A stretch of DNA of 64,000 nt from NCBI GenBank assembly GCA_013399695.1, contig VXAU01002079.1, positions 186,689-250,688 of the forward strand, given 5' to 3'. The notes under the pieces were generated by a model. It was not told where the DNA came from, searched no databases, and was given only the letters and a program-made list of their open reading frames with translations. Position numbers and translations under genes: made by a program. Of the stretch, positions 10,546-23,300 are shown piece after piece (the first letter of the stretch is position 1; the number at the start of each line of letters is the position of its first letter). Origin of the DNA: Formicarius rufipectus (Eukaryota; Chordata; Aves; Passeriformes; Formicariidae).

Positions 10546-13500
10546 GCCACGTGCTCTGACATGACAGAAAACACAGGACACGGAGACTAGGCGGTCACAC
10601 AACCTGCTCCCAACCTTTCCCTTCCTCCCCTTCTGCAGTGCTGCTGCTGGGACCCACCACACACAGAGCTCCCTCTCTGCAGGGCATTGCTGCCCACCTG
10701 CCTGGCAGGGCAGACCCTGCAGGGTTGGCTCTGGTGGCACAGGAGAGCCGGAAGAGTTCCATGTCAGGTGCACTGGCACTGCCAGGTCACCCCCTGCCCT
10801 GCAGAAACCAGTGTCACAGCTGTGAGAAGCACATCTCAAAGCCAACAGCATCACCATTCCCAGGGCCTCGTGGAGCCGAGGGTTTTCAGCAGCAGAGTGG
10901 TATCACCAGGGTGTTCTGGGCAGGTTTCTGGCCACCCTGCTCCCCTGGAGCCTCCTGCCTGGCTGGATGTGTGGCTGTAGGTGCCTGGAACCATCACCTC
11001 CCAGCCAAGCACACGGTGGAGTGCACCAGTCTGGTGCATCAGCCCAGTTTCTGACTTCCTCGTAGGACGCATTTCACAAGCCCTGTGTTGATCTGTGCCT
11101 CAGCTGTTGCTGTAGATACCACAGCTTCTGCCTGTGAGGGTTTGCTTGGTTTTCTCGTCTTTCTACGGTCTTACAGAGGTAAAAACTGTAGGAGCACACA
11201 AGTTCAGGGCTGCTGAAGGAAACTGTGGTCTGAGACATGCAAAGAAATGTCAGTGGTACAGAGTTACACTTGTGGTTAGTGACTGTTTGTTTGTTTTGCT
11301 AAGCAGAAGCAGGTGTTACAGAGTCAGTGTTCGGGCTTGTGTTGCTCAGAGGGTTGAAAACCTTCCCCAGTGTTAATCATATTGTTTTTAGACACAAGAA
11401 GCAGCACACAGGGGACAGTGAAGAAAGATTTTGCTTTGGTCTTTCAACATTAAGGTCAAAATTTTTCAACTTCCTTTTTTCATTTTCATTTTGTGTGTTA
11501 CCTCTTGAAAACCTTATCAAGGAGTGCACGAAGATGATAGTGAAGCAGTGGCAGGAACCCAAATGTGTTCCCCAAAACCCCTGCATGTGTTTGAGGAGAA
11601 CCACGAGTAGTTATCAAAATGCCTTGAGGAGCTGCTGGACTCAAGTATGTAAGCAGAGTGTGTAAAACATGCAGAAAAACTCATGTATTCAAAGAGTTAC
11701 TTTCTCCCCTTTACTATGGACTATTTTAAGATTTACTGTTTGACAGGGAACTACCAGCACACTAAAAATTCTTCACTGGAAAGCTAATGTTTGTATGCCT
11801 TGGCTGACAGCGGTTGCTAACAGGATGCTCACTATTTGGTCTGTGCTGATGCCTCCTGTATCCAGGAATGTTTGTCTTCATCACTCTCGAATGCTCCTAG
11901 GTGGAGGCCGAGCTCTGCTGTGTCCCACACAGCTGCACTTTCAATCTTTGTGTTCTGGAAGACCAAGTTGCAGCAATGAGAGTCCCTGTGTGAAAAGAAA
12001 AGGGTGGAAGGGGCAACTGAATGGACAGCTGGGTCTGGGGGGCACTGGCACTACATGGCGAGTAGTGTGTGATGTTCTGCCTGTGCCAGGATCTGCCCAC
12101 AGCGTGGGCTCTGTGGAGAGGAGACAAGCCTGGTTGCATCCAAGATGTTTCATGACTTTTAGGAGAAGATATCTTGAGTTTAATTCAGGTTGTCTACATA
12201 TTGTCTCTCTCTTTTTTTTTTTTTTTTAAAGTTGAGTCCATGGATTTAATTGGTGCTTTGTGTGAGAGATTTAATTTCCTGTGCCAGGATGTTATTTGCA
12301 ATTACTGTAACCATGGCTTGGGTAGATTTCCGTTCTTTACCTCACCCAGGTAGGACACTTCCTGCTCTGTGCTGGCAAATTGGCTCCCCTGTACCTGGGC
12401 CCCAAATCAGGCTGGCAGGGGAAAGTTCCCACTGTGCACAATTTTCAGGACTAATTTTTGCTCTCTGCTTCACAGATCTACTTTTGTTCTCCCTTCCTGG
12501 CCCTACACACTGTGAGCAATTAAATTCTCCACAGCGTGTGAATTATCTGCTGTTGAAAGCCCACCCCAGAGTGCATCTACATACACCTAAAATATTCCCC
12601 TTTTGAAACAGAATCTCTTATACATTTTAATATTTATTGCTGTTGTTTCCTTGCTTGATCAAATTGCATTTGACATGAAGTTTCTCTCCAGTCTCCACTT
12701 TACACAGTGACCAGTTTGGCCTCTCAGCTGTGCTGAAGATGCTTTTAACCAGGAACTCCACAGGTAGGTCACACTCCAGGGTCAGTGTTCTTGAAGACAA
12801 ACACTGAGGTTGAAACTCTTGACTCACTCAAAGCTGTGCTGAATAAAAACCCCTTGAGATGTGACTCTGCCAGTGCAGGTCTGGGGAGGACTGGGGTTGT
12901 CTCCATTAAACCACTCCATGAACTGAAGCCCGAAGGTGGTTTAGTGTTTAACAATTTGGGGGATTGTTTGCACCAGGCTTTGCTGTGAGTGCTGAGGGGC
13001 AGTGCATCCACCTGCTGCTTTCTCGGTCATTTTGATACTGGCCAAAGCTGTGAAGGGCTCTGACCCCTCCCCAGGGAGGCAGGAGGAGAACAGCAGCAAA
13101 GGGGAGAAGAAACAGAAATCCCTGTGCCTGCAGACTGCTTCCAAGGGACAGAGTGTTTAAGGTGTGTTTCTTCTGGATGGGGAATTCCTGAGTGACTGGT
13201 GAGGGGGGGCTGTGCAGGGCCAGCAGTTCTCTGCAGGGCTGTTTGGGGCACCTTTGGGGGTTCCCCACGTGGGCAGAGCGAAGCCCCTGGCTGGGTTAGG
13301 AGTGGCTGATGCTGAGCAGAGGAGGGGGGCTGTGTCTGTGAGCAGCAGGGACTGGCTGTGTGCTGTGCCAGGGCTCCCTGCAGGCTGGGAGGGCACCCCT
13401 CCAGTGGCACTGGGTGGGTGGGGTGGGGTGGGACATGCCCCCCAGTCTCACCCAGGGGGGAGGACGGTGGCACCCGCTGGCAGGAGCTCAGGCAGGGCCC

Positions 13501-14517
13501 CTGCCATCCCCTGGGTGCCCCGTGGTGGGGCAGGAGGTCTGTGGCCCCTGATAACCCTGGGCTGCTCTGGCACAGGGGCAGGGCTGTGCCTGGCTGAGCT
13601 TGATAAGCACTGTGGCTGCAGTTCGGGGTGGGGAGGGGTGAGATGTTGCCACACCGTGTGTTTAGGGGACAGTGACAGGGAACTCAGGGCTCCCACCACG
13701 GCCCTGGGGCTGCAGCAAGGGGAGGGGAAGGGAGTGATTTCAGGGCAGGCAGGGAGCCCTGCGGTGCTTGGGGAGGAGCTGGCTTTTCTGGGGTGTAGCT
13801 CCAAGCTGCTGCTCCACGTTTCCAATTTCCAGTTCCCCAGTGTGCACACTGCAGGGTTTGGCAAAGGCTGGCCTGTCCCCGGCACTGCTTTCCGAGGAGA
13901 GCAGAGGAACATCCTGTCCTACAGCCCCAGGGATGCCTCCCACCCCGCAGCGAGCCTGGCTTCTGGTGCCAGGAGGTGGAGGGCACCTTGCTCTGCTCTT
14001 CCCTCCTCTCTGTGCAGACCAGAACCTGCTTTCACTCCTGGTTCTCCAGGGGAAAGCAATGTGGGAATGCTGAAGGAGAGCAGTTGCTGTGCCAGCTCCT
14101 GCCTGCAGATGCAGCATCTGGAGCAGAAGTGGCCTCGTGTGCCACGGTGTCCTCAAGTCACCGCTGGGCTCTGGTGCCAGGGCCAGCTCTGGTTGGGACA
14201 CAGAGCCATGGGGTGGGCACTGCTGGCAAAGGAAGGGGGGCTGACCACCTCTGAGGGGCAGGATTTGGGTAGCTTTGGGTCAAGGGCTGTGCCTGGAGCA
14301 GATAGAAGGCTCCAGCAGGTTTGTCCAAGCACTGGTTCCACAATTGGTCCTTTTCACGTGTCTTCATCCATCACTGGGTTGTTTAGTTGTTAATTTCTCA
14401 TTTACACCCACTGAGAGAAACCTTCCCTCCCATCGTGGTGTGGAAGAGAAATGAGAGGTTAGGACATGGTGAGGGGAGCTGACCCTGTGCCCTCAGACCC
14501 AGGGCAGTGGTTGGGAG

Positions 14518-14690
14518 GGTGCTCAGCAGGACTTTGGGAGAGTGCTCAGCAGGATTTTGGGAGGATGCTCAGCAGGATTTTGGGAGGATGCTCAGCAGGA
14601 TTTTGGGAGGATGCTCAGCAGGATTTTGGGAGGATGCTCAGCAGGATTTTGGGAGGATGCTCAGCAGGATTTTGGGAGGGTGCTCAGCTG
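14518..14690 (+). repeat. Minisatellite, 23-bp unit, about 7.5 copies
   Basis: Near-identical copies of a 23-bp unit beginning ATGCTCAGCAGGATTTTGGG and ending AGG. The first two copies carry substitutions and the rest are almost identical, which suggests recent expansion. Because 23 is not a multiple of three, each frame cycles through the same residues, giving the repetitive open frames here. Confidence 0.95.
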
Positions 14691-15721
14691 AGGCAGGATC
14701 ATCTCCCTGTTAATGTGCATGGGCAGCAGTGGGAATGGAAAGCCCCCCTGGCACTGCTGGTGCTGCCCTGTGCCCTCCCCATGCCTGTCTCCTGCCATCC
14801 CCCAGACTCAGGTATAACCACAAAAATGGCCTTTGCTCTTCACTGCTGATTTTGGGGCTCTTCCTGATTTTGCAACCTCAAAAGAAAGAATTAACCACAA
14901 CACAGCAAAAGCCTTGAAGTGCTAAAAATGCCTCGTTTTGATAACTTCTCATGCAACATGGACAAACTGTTGGACATTAAAGGGAGTCACCAGAGCAGAG
15001 GGGCAGGACAGGGGGTACCAGCCCCTTGGGGAGAGCATGGCACTGAAGCAGGAGCACGGGGTGATGCTCAGCACCCTGGTTTGCCATCAGCCCGCTCAGC
15101 CTCGCTGCTCTCAGGCTCTTTTGGGGCTGGTTTGGGCTGTTCCTGTGCCAGGCTGAGTGTGGTGAGCGCCCAGTGGCGGGGAAAGCAGAAAGAGATGTTC
15201 AGGGTGTTAATGAAAGCTCTGACAGAAGGAAGCGAAGGGAACTATTGTCTCCTTGGCCTTCTCCTCCTCCCACTGTCTGAGTGTCATAAGTCTTTTTGGT
15301 TCTGCTTATGGCTCCTGTGACAAAGCTGTGATTTAGGGGCTGTCTGTGCCCGGGCAGAGCTGCCTCGCACGGGCCAAAGTGCTGGTGAGTAATATTTGAC
15401 CACAAACTGCTGTAACTGGAGCTGCCCTGGGAAGGAGGGGAGGGGGGATCACTTTTGATTTATTAGATGACTTACTGCAATTTGCAGAGTGAGCTTTATG
15501 CTGCTGCAGCCACAGATTTGCAAATCCTGCAAGTAGAAGTCCAATGGGGGTGAAAGTGGGGAGGGAAGAACTCTGAGGTTTGCTGACAGAGGAGACCTGG
15601 ATCAGAGGGAAGCACGAAGCCATCACGGCTGTAGCCCTGTTTTGGGAACCCCCAGCAGTTTGGAATGCCCAGGAGTCTTTCTTGTTCATGTCTGGTGCAG
15701 GATATCCCTGTGGGAAGCAGG

Positions 15722-15990
15722 AGTCATGGAATCATAAAGGTTTGAAAAGACCCCCCAAGATCATCAAGTCTTGGACCAAACAGCACCATGTCAACTAAAC
15801 CAGAGCACTGAGTGTTCCATGTTCCTTGGGGACTCCACCACCTCCATGGACAGCCCCTTCCAATGCCTGAACACCCTTTCCATGAAGAAATTCTTCCCGA
15901 GTTTCTTCCTGAAGGGTCCTGTCTTTTGGCACAGACATCCCATATAAAACAATCCCCATGGGCAGCAGAACTTGCTCCCTCAGCCCTCAA
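15722..15990 (-). mobile_element. CR1 LINE fragment (3' end), minus orientation
   Basis: Plus-strand text starts 'tcatggaatcataaaggttt', then 'aagatcatcaagtc', 'ctccaccacctccatggaca' and 'gaagaaattcttccc', a reverse-complement CR1 3' end. It is of a different subfamily from the copies at 5.96 and 10.3 kb and more like the one at 58.9 kb. Confidence 0.8.
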
Positions 15991-17719
15991 ACCCAGCCTG
16001 AAGTTGGAGGGATGTTTTCCTCAACCCAACCTCTGAGGCACCTCTGAGCTGAGTTTTGAGGAGGAAGGAAGGAGGGATGGCTGCTGCCGGGCTTGCATCA
16101 CTGTGAGAATTCAGGTCATGTTTACTACAGGCAGCTGGAACACGATGATCTCAGATGGTAACAAGTAACATCTGAAGGGACACGTTCAAACATTCAGCTG
16201 TTTTGTAAGCACCTACTTGGCTTTCTTTCCAAAACCAGTTATTTTTTTAGGATTGATTTGTCTCCTTAGGAAGCTGGTGTCAAGTTGGCTAAAATAAGTA
16301 AAAAAGAACAAGAGGTTCCCATTCTTTTCAATTTCAAATGAAAAATTGTGTTGTCTTTTGGTTGTTTGTTTTGTTTTTCTTGAAGACCCCTGAACAACAA
16401 ACAAACCCCCACTTTCCAGCTTCCTTTCTGCTTTAGGAAGGACAGACACCTACGGTCTGAGGGCTTCTGGCCTCCCCCAGGGTGACCTTGTGTAATTTCC
16501 CCTATTTACATTTGGCTGGCACTGCCCTCATTGACTGCAAGAGTTTATCCAACCCCTTTGGAGAGGAACAGCAAGGACTGCTGAAGCACGTCCTGCCCCA
16601 CATTCTCCTCGTATTTACCATGCTACTAAGTAGATATACAGTGCTACTGAATAAATATGTCCTTATCCTATTTTGTTCTGGCCTTAGTGCCTTTGTACCA
16701 GAGTAACAGAGAAGGTCACGGGCAATTAATCTAAACCAGGTGGGAAAAATGACTCTAAAATGTGCAGGGAGGCATCTGATAGTGCTGCAGTTAAATGTGC
16801 TTTTATTGATGTGAGCTGTGTGCAGCCTTTGTAGTGTCTTTTTTGGGGGGGCTGTTTTTGAGGAAGCTGTTGCAAAGAATGTTTGTTCACTGCTGCAATT
16901 GAGCCAGAGTCAAATTTGGACAGATTAGCTTCCCAGAACTTTGGTATTTGTGTCCGAGGCTGTTCTGCTTGCATGCACGGATCACCCCTGTTCTAGGACT
17001 TTTGCAACCAGAATGAAAACAGATTGTACTTAATCCACATCAGTGGCTGTGATGATTCCTCCAGTGAGGAGTTCATTTGCAAATCTAATGTGAGCAGTGG
17101 TATTTGGGATGTGGCAGTTACTCCTTGTAGGGTTTGGAGATGCTGGGAACTACAGGGTAAGTGGGAAGGACATCTCTCAGCTCATGTGAAAAGAAATTAA
17201 GTTTAGGGGAAAGAAAATTGCTCTTTAGTGTGACTATTCTGCTATTTAGTGGCTTTTTTTCCTTTTTTAAAGTAGATTTTCTGGTACACGAATTGCTTAG
17301 TCTGGCATGGGGAAAATATTCAGCAATTCAAAGATGATAAAATAATTACATGATTGCATTCTTGAAGGCACGAGGGTAATGTTCTTAAGTGCCACCAATT
17401 CAGGCACCACTCAGGAGAAGAAAAGGCTCCCTCTAATCAGGTCTCCCCGGGTAAGAGTTTACAAGAGCACCCTCGAGGTCAGCGCTAATCCCGAGCTTCC
17501 AGGCAGCTCATTTAAAGCACTTGGATTGCCCAACGTGCAGGGAAAGCACAGCCACTCCAGGCTGGAGAAGTGGCATGTGACAGCCACGCTGTGAGAGCCC
17601 TCTGGGAGGGGAAACAGGGGCTGGATCCTGTCACCAAACCCGCAGGGCACAGGCTTGGGACATCCCGGGGATGGAGATGAGGGAGAGGAGCAAAGTTTCT
17701 TCACTGTGTTTATTATTAA

Positions 17720-17782
17720 AAAAAAGAAAGGGAAAAANCAAAAAAAAAAAAGGGAAAAAAAAAAAAAAAAAAAAAGAAAAAG
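17720..17782. repeat. A-rich tract with a single N
   Basis: About 60 bp of A with a few G interruptions and one N at 17738. It is T-rich on the minus strand, immediately downstream of the presumed SLC16A6 poly(A) signal. The N probably marks an assembler join or a homopolymer failure. Confidence 0.8.
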
Positions 17783-20095
17783 TTTATTGCAAATCTCAGT
17801 GTTTAGAGCATTTCCAGAGTCCACTTGGGTAGGTTACAAACACCTCAGTAAATCCTGCCTGCGGGTCTGCTGCGCCCGCACACACACATACTCATCACTC
17901 GCTCCCCTGCTCGTGCTGCTACACAGACAGGAACAGAAACGGGCTGTGAGGTCAGTGGCAAACATATTATTGGATCTGGATTGGAAATTGTAAAAAAATA
18001 AAAAAAAAAAAGTTACAGTAGAACCTCTTGAATCTGCAGAACAGGGAGCTTCCACACACACGCACAACCTGGAGGCCTTACTCCACTTCCAAGCAGTTGG
18101 AATAGCAAAGTGCCGTAGTGAGGTCTCGTATCACAAAGACTTCAACAACCTTACAACGAGAGGCTACAGGACGTTTCCCCAAACGCTTGAAGGACCATAA
18201 ATTAACAATAAATAAAAAGCACACCTTAATGCGACGTGGGTTTTTGTTCATCAGCCTCGGGTCCGCACGACTCGAGGGCTCTGCCGGGGATCTTCCAGTC
18301 CGGGGTGCAGCGCGGAGGTTCTGCTGGCCGTGCTAAAGTGCTGAGGCAGAGGAAGGACACGAGACCACGGTCTCGGGCAGTGAGGATGAATTGCTCCAGC
18401 CACTTGCAAGAGTGCCTGTTCCTTTTTTTTTTTTTTTTTTTTTTAACCCGATTGTCTGGATTAACATACATGGATTAAANTGGACATCCAAGACAGGAAA
18501 AAAACCCAAAAAGCCCACAAATCAAGCACCTTCCCCAAAAAGAGGTTGTTCTTTTTGTTTGTTTGTTTCTTTTACAGGCTGTCCCACGTTTCTATGGCTG
18601 GTAAAACACAGACAGGTCAGCGCAGTTAATGGATGATGCCACTTGCACGGAAATACACAGAAATGGTGGTTTGGGGTTTCCTCCAAACCAGAACAGACTT
18701 GTTTGATTTGTCCCCCTGAGTTGCCTAGAGGCGAGAAGATGCATATAGGTGGGGTAAGCAAGCTCGTGTCACCGTGAGCAGGAATCTCTCCTGTTAAGAC
18801 TAAATGAACAGCTCGTCCACTGTCTCTTATTGTTCCCTTCACACCATCGATGTGCACAGGCTCCACTCATTTCTGTCAGCAGCAAAAAAAAAAAAAAAAA
18901 AAAAAGCCTCTTGCTGACTTTTGGGGAGCAGGGAGAGCTGGGGAAGGGGGTGCAGCTCAGCCCAGCCCCCCCCATATGTGGGGTGGGAGGGGTTGGGTGA
19001 TGTGGGGGTTCCCCATTTCATCAGGGATGCAGCAGAGACTTCCTTGTGCACTTGGGAGCGAAGGTTTCAGGTGCATTAAGACACACTGGGCCAAATCCTC
19101 CCTGTGGGGTGGGGCTGGTTCTGCAGTGGTGCCACGTCCACTGACACCTGCTGAGCCTTTTTCCGTGGAAAGCGATGCTGGATCTGTATTTTCCTTTTTA
19201 AATAACTGGGTTACTTAAGACTTACCTATTAAAAACAGCTACACTTTATGCTGTAAGAGTAATTTTCCCAACAATTTCACAAGCAATACAAGATAGGCAT
19301 TGAAGAGACTGACGGAAAGACAGCTTTCCCTTATGCAAAAGATCATTTTTCCTCTCCAGTTATTTAAGCTAACCTCCTTGAATAATCTCAGAATAAATTA
19401 ATAAATACTAGTTAAATTAGAAACAGTACATCAGATCTGACTATCAATAGAAAACAGTTCTAGGCATCCCAAGCAGGAGAAGAAAAATGATCTTATGAAA
19501 CATGTGCAGTAATAACTGGCCATAAAGACACACGGAGCCTTTGATTTCCCAGCATTTGTGACATTCAAGTTAAGATCATTAGCAATGGTTTCTGAGTGTC
19601 AGCTATCTAGCCTAGCCTCCTCCTCAAAGCCAGAAGGTGAGTCTGTATCCCTCCAGAAGATTCAGTTGGCTACTGGTGGTGTATGAAGTGCTTGTCTCCA
19701 GTTCATATCATCAGTTTCTTGTCTGTGTGGAATCTGTGGTAGGGGATGGGTGACAGTCAGAGGCTGAGCTGCTTCTGCTGTTGTCAGTATTCATGGGATC
19801 AGTTGAACCTTTACCTATGCTTGTTATCAGGCAAGCAGGAGTGTGCATCACATCTTCATGCTAGACAGAAGTTATTTTTACGTGGCTATTTTTACGTATT
19901 TTCTATGGAGCTTTCCATTGTTGGTTAAAAACGTTCTAAGATTTAAAAAAAAAAAAAGTTGTTGGTAGCAACTGTTCACATTTAAAATTCACATTCCCTT
20001 TAGAATGTAGTTTTAAAACGTGGAGCAGAGCTGACATTTCCCCCAGCCTTACGCCGAGTACATTAGATGGAGAAAGGAACAGGGTTTGTTTTTTT
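17770..20095 (-). other. Putative SLC16A6 3' UTR
   Basis: Non-coding sequence directly downstream (minus strand) of the SLC16A6 stop codon, AT-rich in its first kilobase, with poly(A)/poly(T) tracts at 18002-18012, 18422-18444 and 18882-18905 and a single N at 18480. The extent rests on one candidate poly(A) signal at 17783-17788 and is an inference. Confidence 0.4.
17783..17788 (-). terminator. Candidate SLC16A6 poly(A) signal (AATAAA on minus)
   Basis: TTTATT on the plus strand gives AATAAA on the minus strand, followed by a T-rich stretch as expected for a downstream element. I found no better canonical signal between here and the stop codon at 20096, so the 3' UTR would be about 2.3 kb. 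Confidence 0.45.
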
Positions 20096-20361
20096 TTATA
20101 CCACGCTGTCAGAGCCTTTTCCTGAATTTTCTGCTTTTCCAATATCCATGTCTATAAAATCATCTGGTAATTCTCCTGCAGCCCCTGCCGGGCTCTCCTC
20201 TGCCTCCTGCTGCTGCTGCTGCCGCTGCTGGTGGTGGTGGTGGTGGCACAGCCCAGTCTTGCACGGCCTCACCAGGGCCAGAAACACGGCTCCCAGGACC
20301 ATGCCAGCAGCACAGGAGTAGAAGGCTGAGCTGTAGTTCTTTGTTGTATCCACTAAGACAC
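20096..20361 (-). CDS. SLC16A6: SLC16A6 coding exon 5 (terminal)
   Basis: Begins after a TTTTTTGTAG acceptor, completes a split Gly codon and reads GVLVDTTKNYSSAFYSCAAG, the last membrane helices, then a cytoplasmic tail ending DSVV and a stop at 20096-20098. The tail has five His codons, then QQRQQQQQ (20207-20245), made of GTG/CTG triplets on the plus strand. Confidence 0.96.
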
Positions 20362-23300
20362 CTACAAAAAACCAATTACAGCAGTTAGCCCCAGTCAACT
20401 CCCTCTCTCCCCTGCCCAGCCATCCCTCCTGCAGGGTTTTAATCCTGCTGCCTCTGCATCATTTTATCTGCAGTCAAAACTCAATGATAAGCGGATGTCG
20501 CTTGAAAAGAGTAAACGTGTTGTGTTCAGGGGTACATGGGGTCATCTTGAGGCCAGTCAGAAGCCTCTGGGCACCCCAGGGATGCTGAGCCCGAGATGCA
20601 CCAAGCATCTGTTTGTTCTGATAGAGACTTCCCCTCTCTGCAGTGCGTGGCACAGACACAGCGAGAGGGATTCGCCTCTGCCGGTCGCCAGTGCCTGAAG
20701 TGATGCCAGCTTTGGGTTTCTAACAGGAGCAGGGTAGCACTGCAGTATTTCCCTTCCCTCTGAGGTTCCTCAGAGGAGGCTGCCTCATCCATGGGACTCT
20801 GCAGAGCTGCATTGCAGTAGTCTTCTGGCTCTGAGAGTCTCCTAATATGAGTTGCAGGGCTCTCAGGATAGTGCTGTGATTAGCGCTGCCAGAACTCTTT
20901 CTAGACAGAGATCAGCACCAACAGCTGTCAAACGCTTCAAAACCAAATCAAGATGAAAGTGGCAGAGTTACCTGCAATGGGTGGGCCAGCCAACCCAGCT
21001 AAGCTTTGAATGAAGACATAGACTCCAGCTGCAGAAGACATCTTTTCAATGCCAACCACGTCATCTTCTGCCAGGAGGGGAATATGTGTGCCCGCCACCG
21101 TGCCGAGCATGAACCCAAAATAAATGCTACATGTCATCAAGCCCCAGAACTCGGAGGCAAAAGGGAAGGCAAACAGTGCTACAGACAGCAGGATGACACA
21201 GATGAGTTCGATGTAGATCTTGCGGATGGGCTTCTTGTTGAGGACCCAGCCAGCAAAGATTCTGCCGAAGACCTCGGCAATGGCCATGGCTGACAGGATG
21301 TAGGCAGAGTGGTCTTTGCCAATGCCCAGGCTGAGACTCAGGGGGATGATGTAGAGGGAGGGAGCAAAGAAGCCCAGGGTTGCAAACAGGCCAAAGAATG
21401 CATAACAGATAAAGCTATAGTCTCTCATCACAGAGAAGTCCAGTAGTTTGGTTTTTGGTGCTGGAGGGGTGCTGTTATTTTCAACAGGAATTTGTCCGTG
21501 TTGCTTTGGTTCTTCACTTTTCGGCTCTGCTTTGGTTTTTCCAGGCACATTGCTGGGTGAGGTAGTTATTTCGACTCCTGAGTCTATGGACTCTATTGAG
21601 GTGCATGTTTGCTCATTTTCAAGCATGTACTTTGTCTCTGTGGACTCTTCTGGGGGCTGTGCTTTCACTTCTTGCTCTTTGATGATGATGGGTCTCAGCA
21701 GCGATCCGCAGACGGTGATGCCAAGCTGCAGCACCCCAACAGAAAGCAGGCTGTACCTCCAGCCAATCTGCTCCTTCAGAGCTGTGATTGCTGAGGGAAG
21801 AGAGAGAGGAAGAAGAAAGTGTAACTAGGAAAGCCTGCAGTTACACCAAGGTGTTGAATTTACAGCTGGGGAAGTAACTGGAGTTTTACCACTGGAGGGT
21901 TCCAAGCACCTTTGCTCTCCTGCCTGGGGATCTGGCACCCACTTTCCTCCCCTCAGCTGCAGCAGATTCAAGCTAGAAGCTGAATTTACCACCTGGCCAG
22001 AAAAACCCACCCTCTAGGTAGTCCCTTCTGAGTCTGGGGTGTTATTTTTAGAGGAGAGCAAACTCAACACTTGAGTTTCCTCTCGCAGCTGACCCCACCC
22101 TGAAACCAGCTACCAGAGGAAGTTCCTTAGCCCTTCTCAAAGGTGCTTGTCACTGCTGAATGACCAGCCCTCATTTGCAACCAAAGCAGCTTTGCAGTGG
22201 GGATTAGCTGTAAGCACAGGTCCCCCAAAGGCTGGAGCAGTCTGGCAGCCCATGCTAAGCACAAGTCCACTAACCTCTCGGAGCAGTTATGTGTACTGTG
22301 TGTGTTTTAAATAGCTGAAGTTTCTTGGTCTTATTTTTAGCCTGCCAGATCTATATAGGGAGCCCACTGGGCTGTGTATCAGCCAGGCATGTCCTGTGCT
22401 GGCAGGTCCCGCTGGGGACGGCTCGGGCAGCCTTAGACCCTTCTCTAGGATTACCTGTCACTCTGCCTGCAGGGCACGAGTGCCATGGGCACGTGAGAAA
22501 CCACCTGTGGGCTTTAGCAGGGCACCCTGGGCACCAACTGAGCCTCTGGGAAGATTTGCTTGGGAAAAGCATGGGAGCAGTGCTGAGCTTTAGGCATGCA
22601 CACACCAACGCCCAGCACACGGGCACCGTACCTGGTGCAAAGGAGAAGACAGCGAAACATTCCCCTGTGGAAGCCACTGCTGTGACCAGCGAGCGCCTTT
22701 TGTCAAAATACTGTGATAAAATGGTGACAGTCGGGAGGAAGGAGAGGCAGTATCCAAGGCCTGTGAATAAATGCCAAAAATTGCCATAACAACAAGTAAA
22801 GGAGGGGGAAACACCGATGCAAGAACACGTTAAGTCGGCTTTCCCGGCGGTCATTACAGTATCATTTCGGCCAACTCAGTCAAGTCACCCTGGAAGAAAA
22901 TCATTGGGGAAACCAGAATGTTATTTTTTTGTAAATTGGAAGGGGGGGAAAGAAAAAAAGGAAAGAAAGTAAGAACCCAAGAGACCCAGCCTCCCAAACC
23001 TGCAAGATAATGCCTTCTGCTCCAAAGCACCCAGGAGGGTCCGCTTTGAGGACCTCATCTGCCTAAAGAGTTTGAGCTGTAGCAACTGCTCCCCTAAGCA
23101 AGGCAAGCTCCTGGCCACGGATGGGAGCAGGACATCAAGGCCAGGCTGGAGAGGGGGAAAAGGACCAGAAAGAGAAACAAGAGACAGAGGGAGAGGTTAG
23201 AGGGTTTGACCCCATGAGCAGTTTGGTCTCCCCAGCGATCCCAGCCTATGAGAAGCAGTCAGGAGGGCTGCACAGGACCGAGGTCTGGGGTGGTCCCCAG

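Larger units (their letters stand above)
10546..17700. other. Intergenic interval, no gene recognised
   Basis: Holds a 23-bp minisatellite (14518-14690), a minus-strand CR1 fragment (15722-15990) and short homopolymer tracts such as T(15) near 12213. A 393-codon plus-strand open frame at 13212-14393 is GC-rich, starts in mid-sequence without an obvious promoter and reads like low-complexity sequence; I do not call it a gene. The stretch from 16.1 to 17.4 kb is AT-richer and featureless. Confidence 0.45.

Noticed and set aside
9231..10559. Several 249-414-codon open frames across the first gap on both strands
   Set aside because: Most of their length is N, and the readable ends are low-complexity repeat.
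14518..14690. Regularly spaced repeats resembling a CRISPR array
   Set aside because: Units are directly adjacent with no unique spacers, and the context is a vertebrate genome; it is a minisatellite.
22351..22631. Extension of SLC16A6 exon 3 as one long open frame to 22351
   Set aside because: The reading after SFAP is intronic; a GTACGG donor at 22631 and the phase match to exon 4 show the exon ends at 22632.
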